DNA of 64,000 nt from JADGHX01 sp037200125 (GCA_037200125.1 JBBCGS010000006.1:558001-622000), one strand, 5' to 3'; counted from the first letter of the stretch, positions 8,862-19,100 are shown. Made by a program: numbers and translations. Notes: a model not told the origin generated them from the letters alone.

Positions 8862-9878
8862 TCAGCGGCGCGCGACGAAGCCTTCCAGCAGCGTGCGGAC
8901 ACGCGAGGCATCCTCGCCCTTGATGAGCGCACTCAGCCCTTCGCTTGCGAAGGCCTTCGCCTCACGCAGCGGCCGGTCCGCCTTCGCGCCCCGATGGATC
9001 GTGTACGCGAGCCACTGAATCAGCTCCGCCGGTGACAGTTTGTGATTGGTGGCGTTCGCTTCGCGCAGCTCGAAGAAGAATGCGGTCGCATCCTTCACGA
9101 GCGGCGCGTTCGGCCCCGCATCCGCGAGCGCGGCAAGGCGCGCCACGAGAATGTCGCGCAAGGCCTCCGGCTTCGGAAACGGAATGTCGAAATAGATGCA
9201 GCGGCGTAGGAACGGGTCGGGCAGGTTTTTCTCGGAGTTGCTGGTGATGATCACGATCGGCCGATAGGCCTGGTCGATCACGTCCAGCCCGCCGACCCGC
9301 ACGTTCTTCAGCTCCTGCACGCGGAAGAACATCTGGTCGATCTCGTTGAGCAGGTCGTTCGGAAAGTCGCGCGGCGCCTTGTCGATCTCGTCGATCAGCA
9401 CCACGCTGCGCAGCGGCCCCTGGTGGCCGAAGTCGGCGGCGACCACATCCGCCACCTTCTGGAACGGCTGCGCCCTCAGGAGCGCGCGCCCCAGCGCGTT
9501 GTAGGTGATGTAGTCCGCGTTGTTCGTGCTGCTCTTCGAATACTCCGCGTGAAAGCGGCCCAGCGTGTCGAAGCTGTAGAACAGATCGCGCGCCACGCTC
9601 GTCGATTTCGCCTCGAAGCGCTCCACGTGCGATGAAGCGACGCTGAGCTGCTGACGCGCGGCGAGCTGCCACGCGACGCTGAATGCAAGCTGCGATTTGC
9701 CCGTGCCCGGCTCGCCCGTGAGCAGCAGCGGCTTGTCGAGCACGAGCGCGACATTCACGGCATCCACGAGTCCCGCGCTCGGCTTGTAATCAGCGGGATG
9801 GTCACGCGCGAGCTGCCCGCCTCCGAGCGCCTCGCGACGATCCGCGCTGATGTCATCCACGTTGAGCTGGTAGTACAT
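8862..9878 (-). CDS. MoxR-type AAA+ ATPase
   Basis: The 338-aa protein has Walker A GEPGTGKSQ (Lys61), Walker B VVLIDEIDKA (Asp163-Glu164), a sensor-1 region ITSNSEKNLPDPFLRRC with the expected arginines, and a helical lid. This is the MoxR/RavA-type clade, whose members remodel or activate partner proteins, usually vWA-domain proteins encoded next door. Here the adjacent partner (stop-to-start gap 4 bp) is the large WD40 membrane protein. The upstream TIR-iSTAND gene ends 22 bp before this start, so the genes are almost certainly co-transcribed. MoxR ATPases are known components of NTP-dependent conflict systems. Confidence 0.92.
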   Translation of the reverse strand: MYYQLNVDDISADRREALGGGQLARDHPADYKPSAGLVDAVNVALVLDKPLLLTGEPGTGKSQLAFSVAWQLAARQQLSVASSHVERFEAKSTSVARDLFYSFDTLGRFHAEYSKSSTNNADYITYNALGRALLRAQPFQKVADVVAADFGHQGPLRSVVLIDEIDKAPRDFPNDLLNEIDQMFFRVQELKNVRVGGLDVIDQAYRPIVIITSNSEKNLPDPFLRRCIYFDIPFPKPEALRDILVARLAALADAGPNAPLVKDATAFFFELREANATNHKLSPAELIQWLAYTIHRGAKADRPLREAKAFASEGLSALIKGEDASRVRTLLEGFVARR

Positions 9879-9900
9879 GGAGCCTCTCCCCTTGCGAGCG

Positions 9901-11121
9901 TCAGATTGCCGGGATCAGGTCGCGGACGGCCTTGACGAACTTCTGCATGTGAATCTTGCCCGGCGTGAGATAGAAGCGCGGATCCGACGCAAGCTCGGCA
10001 AGTTCCGCCTCGTGCGTGGCGATGAGTTCGCGAACCTCGTCGAGCGCCATCCAGTCACGGATGTCGCCGATCTCCACCGGATCGAGCTTCGTCAGGCGCG
10101 GCAGGGTGAGCGTAGCCGGCAGCTCCTGCTCCGGTGTCTCGAAGACCACGTTCAACCACAGCGCCAGAAAATGCGCCGGCGTCCCACCCAGCCCTGCGAG
10201 CAGGGCCTGCCAGGCTTTCTCCAGCCCGGGCAGGAGCCCCTCGCCGCAGTCGGCGAGGTCCCCCGAGGTGACTTCGAGCATGACGACCATCGGCCCCGCC
10301 GGGTTGCGCAGGAAGCGGCACAACTCGTCATCGGAGGCGATGCGACGGTTCAGGATGTCGCTCTTGATCACACCGCGAAGCACGGCGTCGTATTTGCCGG
10401 CGCGCGCCAGCGAGCGGTTCCACTGAAGCCGGTGCACTTCGACATTCGCGCCGTTGGCCGCGAACAGGTCCTCGAGGACGCGGCGCTGCTGCAAGCGGCT
10501 TACGAAGCCGGCGTGCTCTTCCCACTTGTGGCCCTGGAGCACGCAGACGAGAGAGCGCGCCGACTGCGCATTGGCGGCGAGACTGGTGAGATCGTCTTCC
10601 TGCTCCACGCGATTGCAGAGATAGGGAATCTCGGCAGGCATCGATGCTTTATGCGGCGCCGGCCCATCGAGCCACGTGCCGATGTTTTCCCTGAGCGCGT
10701 CGAAGTCGTCGTTCCAGCTGTTGTGACGCAGCTGCACGGCGATCACGTCGAGGAGCGGATGCAGTTCCTGCGGAAGCTGAGCAGGCGTCGGCATGGCCAC
10801 GCCCACATCCACGCCCAATCTCACCGCCACGACTTTGACGTCCGGGTTCTTCCATGCCCTCAGGAGCTCACGGCGAATCCAGTCATCGGGACTCCGCAGG
10901 CGCGCGAGATTCGCGGGCGACACCCATTCAGGGCCGATGACGGCGAGCACGACCCGCGCTTCGCCGAGATGCCGCATGATGGGGTCTTCGAGGTGGTCGC
11001 CCGGCTTCAGGTCCGTATCGATGAAGGCGTCGAAATCCGCCTTCAGCCGCACCAGATCCGCGGCGAGACGCCCGGCCGCAAGACCATCCGCGTGACGATA
11101 GTTGACGAAGACGTCGGTCAT
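9901..11121 (-). CDS. TIR domain protein with C-terminal iSTAND-like domain
   Basis: The 406-aa protein begins with a TIR domain (residues 1-150): VFVNYRHADG at the first strand, a LAVIGPEW core, and DDWIRRELLRA carrying the probable NADase glutamate Glu85. Residues about 165-400 start with IPYLCNRVEQEDDL and SLVCVLQGHKWEEHAGFV. That pattern resembles the inactive-STAND (iSTAND) modules described with bacterial conflict systems. There is no Walker A, which agrees with the inactive label. TIR domains cleave NAD+ or make cyclic ADP-ribose signals. A 156-bp gap separates this gene from the SLOG gene upstream, the largest gap in the operon. The TIR call is firm; iSTAND is a pattern-based inference. 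Confidence 0.82.
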   Translation of the reverse strand: MTDVFVNYRHADGLAAGRLAADLVRLKADFDAFIDTDLKPGDHLEDPIMRHLGEARVVLAVIGPEWVSPANLARLRSPDDWIRRELLRAWKNPDVKVVAVRLGVDVGVAMPTPAQLPQELHPLLDVIAVQLRHNSWNDDFDALRENIGTWLDGPAPHKASMPAEIPYLCNRVEQEDDLTSLAANAQSARSLVCVLQGHKWEEHAGFVSRLQQRRVLEDLFAANGANVEVHRLQWNRSLARAGKYDAVLRGVIKSDILNRRIASDDELCRFLRNPAGPMVVMLEVTSGDLADCGEGLLPGLEKAWQALLAGLGGTPAHFLALWLNVVFETPEQELPATLTLPRLTKLDPVEIGDIRDWMALDEVRELIATHEAELAELASDPRFYLTPGKIHMQKFVKAVRDLIPAI

Positions 11122-11277
11122 CGAGGGGGGTGCCGTCCCTTATTCGAAGCGCCGGAGCGGAGCTCCCGCGGACACGCGCGCACGGCGCCGCAAGCGTTGT
11201 TTCTGTTATCTGTCGTCACCCCGACCTGTATCGCGGGCCGTGCAACGGTCCCGGGATTGTAGCGCCAGCGCGCGCCG

Positions 11278-12300
11278 TTACAGCAACAACGGCACGAGCC
11301 CGACGCTATCGAGCCCCTGCCGCACCAGCTGAACGGCGCGACGCATGTCCCGGGTCTGCAGCAACTCGCGCGTTTCAGCGTCGTTCAGCCCCGTTTTGAG
11401 CATCGCCGGCAGGTTGGCCTTCGCCGCGTCGATGCGCGCAAACAGCCGATCGAACAGCTCCTGAGCGTCCGGAACACCCGGCGGCATCCCGAACTTCGCG
11501 GACAGATCCAGGAGCTTCGCGAACGCGGGATTGTTCGCGCGGTGCCACTCCACGGTGAACACCTCGCGCCTCTGCGCCGGCGGATCGAGCAGCGCACAGG
11601 CGATCGCTTCCGCCGCGCCCCCGAAACCGCCGAGCACAAACAGCGGGCTGCCGCGCTCCAGACTCGCGAGCGCCTCTTCGAAGAGCCCCGGGAGAAACCC
11701 CGAGTATCCATTAACCTTGCCACCGAGCATGACGCGCGCGGCAACCTCCGGCACCACTTCGGGCGTCGGCAACTCCGGCACGGCGATCAGCATCGACGTC
11801 ATCGACATGCGACGCATCGCGCTGAGCGTCACCGCGGAATTGAAAATCACGCGATCGGATCGCGTGGCCGCCTCGGTATCCGGCACCACATCCGCCGGCG
11901 CGATGCCCGCCAGCTCCTGCGGGATTCGCACCACGCGGCAGGAGTTGATCCACTGTGCTTCGATGCGCGGCGTGACTTCGAGATAGCTCGGCCACGCCGA
12001 ATGGTTGTAGAGCCGCCCGATCACGAGATTGGTGTCGGGCCCGCCCAGGCTGTTGTCTTCCTGCTCGGCGGCGATGAGCCGCAGCAGGTCGTACGTGAAG
12101 TTGTCTTCGGTTTCCTTCCAGTGGCCGCCGTAAGCAAGGCTCGCACCCTGCCGAACCATCGGTCGCGCAATGCGCAGCATCAGCTCACGCAGATGCTCGA
12201 GCCCGAGGCCGCGCGCGAGCAGGAGATCCCGCTGGTAGGAGATCGCCAGCGCGATCAGGCGCTGCGCGCTTGCCCGTGACCGGTATTTGCTCGTCGTCAT
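11278..12300 (-). CDS. SLOG-superfamily (nucleotide/NAD-ligand sensor) protein
   Basis: The 340-aa protein begins with LARGLGLEHLRELMLRIARP and ASLAYGGHWKE, a Rossmann-like start with a glycine motif. Near residue 230 it carries LFVLGGFGGAAEAIACAL, the glycine-rich loop and helix typical of SLOG (SMF/DprA-LOG) domains in conflict systems. SLOG domains bind nucleotide signals; in Thoeris ThsA the SLOG domain senses a cyclic ADP-ribose isomer made by TIR proteins. Its ATG overlaps the stop of the preceding TIR gene (ATGA), so the two are translationally coupled. A signal-sensor role is therefore attractive but inferred. No SIR2 or other catalytic domain is fused. Confidence 0.7.
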   Translation of the reverse strand: MTTSKYRSRASAQRLIALAISYQRDLLLARGLGLEHLRELMLRIARPMVRQGASLAYGGHWKETEDNFTYDLLRLIAAEQEDNSLGGPDTNLVIGRLYNHSAWPSYLEVTPRIEAQWINSCRVVRIPQELAGIAPADVVPDTEAATRSDRVIFNSAVTLSAMRRMSMTSMLIAVPELPTPEVVPEVAARVMLGGKVNGYSGFLPGLFEEALASLERGSPLFVLGGFGGAAEAIACALLDPPAQRREVFTVEWHRANNPAFAKLLDLSAKFGMPPGVPDAQELFDRLFARIDAAKANLPAMLKTGLNDAETRELLQTRDMRRAVQLVRQGLDSVGLVPLLL

Positions 12301-13570
12301 GGCGACACCTGGTCGAAGCTCTGGAAAGACAGGTTCGGAAAGAACTCGTCGAGAATGTCGAGCTCGAGCCCGGACAGGCCCCGGCCGGGATACACGATCC
12401 GCAGGTCCTGCTTCTCGCGCACCCGCGGAATGTGCAGCAGTGTGGTGGGATCAGGCAACCAGTTGAGCACGATGCAGTCCGGCCCGCTCGCAATCGTTCG
12501 CCCGACCGACGCATGAAGCGAGCCCAGCAACGCGTCCCTCAACACGATCGTGACGATCTGCTCCGCCTGGTCGCTCACCTTGTCGGACCAGCGGATGAGC
12601 GGCGAATTGCCAAGCTCGGGGATGCCGAGCGTTTGAGAGGCGTCGTCGAGCGCATCCACTACGACGGTGGGATTGAGCCGCCATTGCTCCGCCTTGCCCG
12701 CCACGGGCGCCTCCTGCACCGGGCGACGGAACAGCGCGAGCTCACGCCGGCACCACGGGCGGCTCGCATAGCGCGCGCTTCTTACCGCGATCATGGCGGC
12801 GGTCTGCGTCGCCGGCAGGTTCGATTGCAATACCCGCCCGAACACCGAGCCGAGCGGGATGTCGTTCTCGTCGTAGAAGGCGGCAAGCTGCGTCTGGCTG
12901 TAGATGTAGTCGCGGATGCTCTTCGCGGGCACCGTGCCATCCACCTTCGCGTGGCTGAGGAACAGCATGATCTTGGGCTGCAGGCCCTCGGGCCCGGCGG
13001 GCAGCGGCGGCTGCGGCTCATCGCGAAGAAGCAAGCCGGCAGAGCGACTCCGTCAGCTGCTTCAGCAGCGAGCGAACGACGGTCTCCACTTCCGCAGCGG
13101 GTCACGGCGGGTTCGACTCGGGCAGCGGCAACCCCGAAGGCCTGAGGAAGTTGAGCTCACGCAGTGCGCTCGGAACATTGAACGCCGTCGAATCGAGCGC
13201 AATCAGGGAGAAAGACCCTGCGAATACCCGGCGGCGCCGATAGCGCGAGTCGCGGTCAGCCAGTGTCGCCAGGCCGCGTCAGCGATCATGTGATCGTCGA
13301 TCAGCAGCAGCACCACCTGCATATTGTTGTGAGGCGCGCCGGGGGAGGGCGAGGCTTGGAGAGCGCCTGTGCTCGTGGGCCTGAACTCCCCCGCAAGCGG
13401 CGGCGGCAGGCCGCCCTTGGGCGCCTCAGGCGCGGGAAACGAACGATAGAACACCTGCGGGCCCAGGCCGTTGCCGGGGCGCAGCCAGGCGTGGATGCGC
13501 CGCGCCAGCACCTCCCGAGCGGGCAATCCGGATGCCACAGCACATAGATGTCCGGAATTGGCTGAGTCAC
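12297..13570 (-). CDS. Double TIR-like protein, reading frame interrupted by indels
   Basis: Two parts are visible. The distal part (12297-13034) is a clear TIR domain: IMLFLSHAKVDG, AAFYDENDIPLG and RPWCRRELALF with the catalytic-type Glu. The proximal part starts at a GTG at 13570 after a G-rich AAGGGGGGG ribosome-binding site. It reads DIYVLWHPDCPLG, then in another frame REVLARRIHAWL, QVVLLLIDDHMIADAAW and, in a third frame, RVFSLIALDSTAFNVPSAL, a divergent TIR-like fold. Frame changes fall near 13513, 13220, 13108 and 13045. They continue the indel-rich stretch to the right, so one intact protein of about 420 aa is more likely than a pseudogene. Two separate genes remain possible. Confidence 0.65.
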
Positions 13571-13634
13571 GAGCGCCCCCCCTTGAGATCGATCTATTTA
13601 TTCTGTTCCTGGCTCGCTCATTGTCCCCAAAATG

Positions 13635-13670
13635 AAAAGCCCCCGCACCCGTCGAAACGGATGCGGGGGC
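13635..13670 (-). terminator. Rho-independent terminator after the winged-helix gene
   Basis: Arms GCCCCCGCA (13639-13647) and TGCGGGGGC (13662-13670) form a strong hairpin with further CCGT/ACGG pairing inside. It is followed on the minus strand by TTTT (complement of 13635-13638). It separates the small winged-helix gene from the TIR/SLOG/MoxR operon, which therefore needs its own promoter between about 13575 and 13635 or depends on read-through. Confidence 0.8.
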
Positions 13671-13760
13671 CTGGGTAACGGAAGATTCAGGCGCCTTCGG
13701 GAATCAGCGCACCTTGGCCCTTGGCCCTCGAACGCCCTTTGTCGGCGCGCGCCCATTGCT

Positions 13761-14000
13761 TCATCGCTTGTGGGCGGCGCGCCCGCGTTGCACGGCGCTG
13801 ATATAGCCACGATCCGTCAGCCACTCGCACACGCGCGTGGTTTCGTTCGGAACGAGGCCGAGCGCATTTTGCAGCTCGCCGGATTGCAGTGGACGGCGCG
13901 AAAGTCCGAGCACGCGCAGCACACGCTCATGCGTGGCCGCCAGGGTTTGCAGGTCGCCTGACACGATCTCGAAGGTGCTGTGGTCGCGGGTTGAACTCAT
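13761..14000 (-). CDS. Small winged-helix DNA-binding protein
   Basis: The 79-aa protein is made almost entirely of a winged helix-turn-helix. HERVLRVLGLSRRPLQSGEL is the first helix and turn, ETTRVCEWLTDRGYI the recognition helix and wing. The start ATG at 14000 has an AAAGGAG ribosome-binding site 6 nt upstream. It lies upstream of, and on the same strand as, the MoxR/TIR/SLOG operon, but a strong terminator intervenes. Two palindromes sharing a half-site sit 44-82 bp upstream of its start, which suggests autoregulation. It could regulate the conflict operon; that is inference. Confidence 0.75.
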   Translation of the reverse strand: MSSTRDHSTFEIVSGDLQTLAATHERVLRVLGLSRRPLQSGELQNALGLVPNETTRVCEWLTDRGYISAVQRGRAAHKR

Positions 14001-14308
14001 TGCGGCTCCTTTCCAATCTGCTGCCTCTTAATAGATACGCCGCCGATCACGGTGATCGCGAGGGGGTCACGGTACCGTGACCGGCGGCGCTGGGACGTAG
14101 AGGCGACGTCCTTGGGTGAAGCATTGCAACGCATGTGCCAGCGTCGCCGCACGGCCACAGGCACGTGAAACATGCACTTACACGCGCGGCGCACGCACCG
14201 TGCGTTCACCAACGATGCAACACGAAGCGTAGAGGCACCTCGAGGGTGCGTGTGTTAATGAAATGTGAAATGCGTCGCAGGGCCCGCGCAGTGCGCGAGC
14301 CGTGGGAA
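14001..14308. other. Intergenic region between winged-helix gene and pgm
   Basis: Apart from the two palindromes at 14044-14082 I see no supported gene here. The right part (about 14150-14290) has scattered short inverted repeats but no open frame with protein-family character. Any promoter for the minus-strand winged-helix gene must lie here. Confidence 0.5.
14044..14082. promoter_or_regulatory. Two operator-like palindromes with a shared half-site
   Basis: CGATCACGGTGATCG (14044-14058) has 7-bp arms around one central base. GGTCACGGTACCGTGACC (14065-14082) is a perfect 18-bp palindrome. Both contain the half-site GRTCACGGT and lie 6 bp apart, directly upstream of the winged-helix gene start. 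They look like paired dimer-binding sites. The identity of the binding protein is unknown. Confidence 0.6.
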
Positions 14309-16080
14309 TTACGCGATGGCCGCGTCTACGACTTTCTGGGCTTCGGCGAAGATTTCGCGCAGATGCGCGTCGCCGCGGAAACTTTCCGCATAGATCTTGT
14401 AGACGTCCTCGGTACCCGAGGGACGCGCGGCGAACCAGCCGTTCACCGTCGACACCTTGATGCCGCCGATCGGCGCGTTGTTTCCCGGTGCGCGATCGAG
14501 CACCTGCGTGATCGGATCGCCGGCAAATTGCGTGAGCTTGAACTCGCTGGCCGACAGCTTCGAAAGCTTGCGCTTCTGCTCGCGCGTTGCCGCCGCATCG
14601 ACGCGACTGAACACGGGCTCGCCGAGATCGCGCGTCATGGCCTGATAGAGCTCGCCCGGATCGCGGCCGGAACGCGCCGTCATTTCGACGGACCAGCAGC
14701 GCCGGCACCAGGCCGTCCTTGTCCGTCGTCCACACGGCGCCATCGCGACGGCTGAACGATGCGCCCGCGCTCTCTTCTCCGCCGAAGCCGAGCGCGCCGG
14801 ACACGAGCCCGTCGACGTACCACTTGAAGCCGACGGGCACTTCGTAGAGCCGGCGTTCCAGGCGCTTCGCGACGCGATCGATCATCTGGCTGCTGACAAC
14901 CGTCTTGCCGACCGCGGCGGACGCGGACCAGTTCGGCCGATTGCGGAACAGGTAGTCGATCATCACAGAGAGGTAATGATTCGAGGGCAGGAGCCCGACG
15001 CTCTTCGCGACGATGCCGTGACGGTCGTGATCCGTGTCGCACGCGAACGCGACATCGAAGCGATCCTTCAGCCGATGAGCCTTGCATCGCGTACGGCGAG
15101 GAAGGATCCATGCGGATCTTTCCATCCCAGTCGAGGCTCATGAAAGCGAACCGCGCATCGACCTCGTCGCTCACGATGGTGAGATCGAGCTTGTAGTAAT
15201 CGGCAATGCGCGCCCAGTAGTGCAACGCCCGCGCCACCGAGCGGATCCACGCCCATGCGTACTTTGCCGCTGCGGATCACGTCCATGTCGAGCACGGAGC
15301 CCAGGTCCGCGACGTATGCGGAAACGTAGTCGTGCTCATGCGTGGTGGCCGCGCGCCGCGCCTGCGCGAGCGGAACGCGCTTCACGTCCACGAGGCCGGT
15401 CGCGGGAGGATGCGGTTCGCTTCGTTCTCGATCCAGCTGGTCGCGTCCGTATCAGCCGGACCGCCGTTGGTGGGGTTGTACTTGAAGCCGCCGCTGTCGG
15501 GCGGATTGTGGGACGGCGTGATGACGATGCCGTCCGCCAGCCCCGACGTGCGGCCGCGGTTGTAGACCAGGATTGCGTGAGAAACGGCCGGCGTGGGGGT
15601 GAACTCATCCCCGCCGAGACCATCGTTTCCACACCGTTCGCGGCCAGCACCTCCAGGGCGCTTGCGAACGCGGGCGCGGAGAGCGCATGCGATTCGGCCC
15701 CGAGGAATAGTGGCCCGGTGGTGCCCTGCTGCTTGCGGTAGACGCAGATCGCCTGCGTGATCGCCAGCACGTGCGCTTCCGTTGAAGCTTGCCCTCGAAC
15801 GAGCTGCCGCGATGCCCCGGACGTGCCGGAACGCGACCTTCTGGGAGACGACCGACACATCCGGCCGCTCCGAGTAGTACGCGGTGATCAGCCGCGGTAC
15901 ATCGACGAGTAAATTCCGAGGAGCCGGTTTCCCCGCCAGGGGGTTCAGCGACGCGCCCACGGCGGCGGCGCTTACTTGACCACCGCGGGCGGGGTCGTCC
16001 CGCTGTCTGGCGCCGGAGGTCACGGCGTCGCCCTTCTTCTTCGTACCCGAAGTCATGAGCTTGTCCACCAAATCACTCAT
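14309..16080 (-). pseudogene. pgm: Phosphoglucomutase (alpha-D-glucose-specific), multiply frameshifted
   Basis: The enzyme interconverts glucose-1-phosphate and glucose-6-phosphate in the cytosol. In order from the start (ATG 16080) the three minus frames together give nearly the whole protein: LLVDVPRLITAYYSERP, ALEVLAANGVETMVSAG, GIVITPSHNPP with the phosphoserine, MGVDPLGGAG, FACDTDHDRHGIV (metal-binding loop), GFGGEESAGASF, and GWFAARPSGTEDVYKIYAES near the end. Frame changes occur near 15850, 15600, 15395, 15235, 15085 and 14690, with further small indels near 15800-15840. No segment is missing, the length matches E. coli Pgm plus a short N-terminal extension, and conserved residues are intact. 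Consensus indel errors are therefore more likely than real decay. Confidence 0.9.
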
Positions 16081-16100
16081 GTAGTGGGGGCGACTTCGTC

Positions 16101-19100
16101 TTACGGGCGAATCAGTGAGTACACGGCAGGCACCACCAGCAGCGTCAGGAACACTGAAACTAGGGTGCCATAAAACACGACAACGCCGATAGGCTTGCGT
16201 TGCTCCGCCCGCTCCGCCCCGCTCCCGTGGCGAACAGGAAGGGCAGCGCGCCGAAAGCGGTACAGAGACTGGTCATCAGGATGGGGCGGAGACGGGTTTC
16301 GGCCGCCTTCACCACGGCATCGGTGAACTCGACGCCCCGGTCGCGCAGCTGGTTGGCGAACTCCACGATCAGCACGCCGTTCTTGGCCGCGATGCCCACG
16401 AGCATCACCACGGCGATCTGGCTGAAGATGTTGATGCTCAGCCGTAGAGCTTGAGGCCGAACACCGCGCCCAGCAGCGCGAGCGGCACCGTCACCATGAT
16501 GATGGCCGGATGGATGAAGCTCTCGAACTGCGCCGCCAGCACCAGGAACACGATCGCGATAGCGAAGATGAACGTGGTGTACAGCTGGCTGCCGCCCTTC
16601 AGGAACTCACCGGACTCGCCGTTGAACGCGAGCGACGCGCCCGCCGGCAGCTTCTCGCGCACGGTGTCCTGGAACCACTTCACCGCCTCGCCATCGTGTA
16701 GCCGTCCGCGAGGCCCGCGGAGACCTCGATGCTGCGAACACGGTTGAAGCGATTGAGCGCGGTGGCGCCCGCGATCTCCTGCAGCGTCACGAGATTCGAC
16801 AGCGGGATGAGCTGGCCGGTGCGATCCGAGCGCACCTGGATGTTCGTAAGGTCGGTAGTCGTCGCGCGCTCGTCCGCGCGGCTCTGAAGGATGACGTTGT
16901 ACTCACGGCCGCGATCGACATACGTCGTCACGATGCGCGAGCCCAGCATCGTCTCGAGCGTGCCGCCGATCGTCTGCAGCGACACGCCAAGGTCGGCCGC
17001 GCGGTTGCGATCGATGGAGACGCGGATCTGCGGCTTGCGCTCCTTGTAGTTCGTGTCGATCTGGGTCAGGCGGGTTCTGCTGAGCCAGATCCATGAGCTG
17101 CTTCGACCACACGGACAGTTGCTCGTAATCCGGCCCGCCGAGCGAAGCCTGGATCGGCTTGCCGAAACCGCGGCCCAATCCGCCGGGCGAGAACGTGTTG
17201 ATGCGCACGCCCGGAATGACACCGGCCTTTCGCGCGATCGACTGCCCGATTTCCTGCGCGGAGCGCGTCCGCTCGTGCCAATCCTTCAGTACGAGGAAGA
17301 TGCGCGCGGAGTTCACGTCGCCACCGCCGTTGAAGTTGCCCGGCAGGCGCAGCAATACACGCTCGATGTCGTTGTACTGGCGACGTTCAGCGTCGACGAT
17401 GGCTTCGAGCTTGGCGGCATTGCGGGTCGTGTAATCGAAGCTCGCGCCCTCGGGCGCTTCCATGAACACGACCGTGCGGCCGACGTCCGCCGTCGGCGCA
17501 AACTCGCTCGGCAGGAAGTGGAACGTGAGCCCACCCACCACCATGAGCCCACCCACCGCCCCGACGATGAGCCACGGGCGGCGAATGAGGCCGCGCAGCC
17601 GGCGCTCGTAGCTGGCGCTGAACTTCGTGAAGAAGCGATCGATCGCTTCCGCAACCTTGTTGTGCTTGATGTTGCTGAGGTTCGCCTTCGACGCGAGCAT
17701 CGGCGTCAGCGTCAGCGCGATGAGCGCCGAGAACAGCACGGAGGCGGCCAGCGTGAAGCCGAACTCGCGGAACAGCCGGCCGATGTCGCCCGGCAGGAAT
17801 GAGATGGGGATGAACACCGCGGCGAGCGTCAGCGTCGTCGCGATGACGGCGAAGCCGATTTCCTTCGAGCCGTTGACGGCGGCGACGACGGTCTCCTCGC
17901 CTTCTTCCGCGCGGCGGAAGATGTTCTCGAGCACCACGATCGCATCGTCGACGACGAGACCGATGGCGAGCACGAGCGCGAGCAACGTGAGCACGTTGAT
18001 CGTGTAACCGAGCGCATACATCGCGGTGAACGTCGCGACGATGGACACGGGAATCGTGATCGCCGGAATCAGGGTCGCGCGCAGGCTTCCGAGGAACGCG
18101 TAGATCACGATCAGCACGGAGACGAACGCCAGCGCCAGCGCGATCACCACTTCATGCAGCGCCGCCTGAATGGAAAGCGAGTTGTCCATGTTGACGACGA
18201 GCGACATGCCCTTCGGCAGCGTGGGTCTCACGCGCGCCATGGCTTTCTGCATGCCCTGCGCGACATCCAGCATATTCGCCTTGGACTGTGCTTCGATCTG
18301 AATGCCGACGCCAGGCTTGCCGTCGGTGTTCATGATCGAGCGCTCGTCTTCCGCGGCGAGACGCACGTCCGCCACTTCGCCGAGGCGGATGAGCTGATTG
18401 CCCTGGCTGCGCCCGATGACGAGCGCGCGGAAGTCCGCTTCCTTGTCGAGGCCGACCGTCGTACGCAGCGAGAACTCGCGCGTCTGGGACTCGAGGCGCC
18501 CGGCCGGTAGCTGCACGTTTTCGCGGCGGAGCGAGCTTTCGATGTCCGCCACGGTGAGCTGGCGGGCGGCGAGCGCCGCGCGGTCCAGCCAGATTCGCAT
18601 CGCGTAGCGGCGGCCACCGCCGACGCCTACACGGGCCACACCCGGCACGGTCGAGAGCTGGTCGACGACAAAGCGCTCGGCGTAATCGGTGAGCTCGAGC
18701 GCCGACATGTTGTCGGCGTTGAGGTTCAGCATCATCACCGGGTCGGCGCTCGAATCGGACTTCGCGATCTCGGGCGCGTCCGCTTCATCGGGCAACGCGT
18801 TGGCGACACGCGAGATGCGGTCGCGGATGTCGTTCGCGGCGCTGTCTACGTCGCGATCGACCGAGAACTCGACGTTGATGTTGGAGCGCTCGTCGACGCT
18901 GCTCGAGGTGATCTTCTCGATACCCTCGATGCCGGCGATACGATCCTCGATCACCTGGGTGATCTTGTTCTCGATGACCGCCGCGGAGGCGCCGCGATAG
19001 TTGGTGGAGATCGAGACGACGGGGCGCGTGATGTCGGGATATTCGCGTACGGAGAGGCGCTGCAGGCAGACCATCCGAAGATGATCAGCATCAGGCTGAT

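Noticed and set aside
9877..11262. 461-aa plus-strand open frame
   Set aside because: It is antisense to the TIR-iSTAND gene, which has clear TIR motifs; the composition is typical of a shadow frame.
9901..13570. Thoeris system
   Set aside because: TIR and SLOG are present, but there is no SIR2 domain and the gene set is much larger, so the name does not apply.
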